From assembly GCA_014800065.1 (NCBI GenBank), contig JAAVGX010000077.1:1-15705 (forward strand): a stretch of 15,705 nt of DNA. Direction: 5' to 3'. The position numbers were made by a program, and so were the translations under genes. The notes beneath the pieces are model-generated. The model worked only from the letters and a program-made list of their open reading frames with translations, did not search any database and had not been told where the DNA came from. The DNA is from Bacteroidales bacterium. GTDB lineage: Bacteria; Bacteroidota; Bacteroidia; Bacteroidales; Muribaculaceae. Below, in pieces: positions 15,434-15,705 of this stretch (within the stretch, counting starts at the first letter, position 1; every line of letters begins with the position of its first letter).

Positions 15434-15705
15434 TATTTGTAGAGGCGGGTTGGTTTGCAATGTAGTAACTTATATTCCAAAATGTCAATGTTCTCTTTGC
15501 CGCAGTGTTCTCCGAGCCTTTGCTCGGGGCTTAGACTTGCGTCCCCAGGTTCCGCTTCGCTCCACCAGGGGTTAAAGACGATGTCGCCCCTTCGGGGCTC
15601 TTTTGCCTTGGTGGGTTTGGCGTGGGTGACATCGCGAAGCGATGTCCCTACATTTATTTTGCTGATTCTTAGCGTGTTTGGAGATGGGTGCTATTGGAGA
15701 AATCC
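15434..15705. repeat. Non-coding region with structured hairpin repeats
   Basis: No gene is visible. Several perfect or near-perfect hairpins occur in a row: CCGAGC/GCTCGG (15512-15517, 15522-15527), CCCC-A-GGT/ACC-A-GGGG (15543-15550, 15564-15571), GCCCC/GGGGC around TTC (15586-15590, 15594-15598), and GACATCGC/GCGATGTC around GAA (15628-15635, 15639-15646). CGATGTC (15579-15585) is also complementary to GACATCG (15628-15634), allowing a longer multibranched fold. The small TTC and GAA loops and GC-rich arms look like an interspersed intergenic repeat of Bacteroidetes chromosomes, recalled from general pattern and not checked. Confidence 0.6.

Noticed and set aside
1..15705. CRISPR, tRNA, rRNA or insertion sequences
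   Set aside because: No regularly spaced repeats, cloverleaf, rRNA signature or transposase motifs were seen.

Overview
The window looks like a chromosomal segment from the Bacteroidales, and gene content and style suggest a gut Muribaculaceae-like or Bacteroidaceae-like genome. The reasons are the order parA-parB-DUF5683-MltD-type transglycosylase, the lack of Shine-Dalgarno sequences ahead of most starts, promoters of the Bacteroidetes type (TTTG, about 20 bases, TAnnTTTG), and Bacteroidales-style protein sequences. No insertion sequence, CRISPR array, rRNA or tRNA was seen. Names below come from motifs read by eye; no database search was run.

Layout. Positions 1-368 hold no protein gene of normal size. 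A strong leftward promoter (213-244) starts a transcript with a leader of at least 200 nt that leaves the window on the left. The leader contains competing hairpins, very short ORFs and a GC-rich hairpin. Positions 369-5836 carry six genes on the minus strand, in transcription order panC, panD, ffh, folD, a CapA-type metallophosphatase and surE. Gaps are short (20-65 bp) and folD/capA overlap by 4 bp, with a good promoter just upstream of panC. They cover pantothenate and beta-alanine synthesis, the signal recognition particle GTPase, one-carbon folate metabolism and a nucleotide phosphatase.

Positions 5946-6506 encode, also leftward, a small protein whose N-terminus resembles the DUF6291 domain of replication-type proteins. 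Across the divergent region 6507-6828 the coding strand switches, and everything to the right is on plus. This region contains G-rich imperfect repeats, an interrupted inverted repeat, a perfect tandem octamer resembling DnaA boxes, and a parS-like half-site inside the parA promoter.

Positions 6829-11039 hold parA, parB, a DUF5683 membrane protein and a secreted LysM lytic transglycosylase, linking chromosome segregation with cell-wall remodelling. Positions 11115-15379 hold an OPT-family peptide transporter, a DinF-type MATE exporter and an unrecognised lipoprotein, probably one operon ending in a strong hairpin at 15400-15433. The last 270 bp are non-coding and rich in small hairpins, like an interspersed structured repeat.

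Most genes are ordinary housekeeping genes. The best candidates for something undescribed are non-coding: the left leader (1-244), the parA control region (6531-6800) and the right-hand structured repeat (15500-15650).
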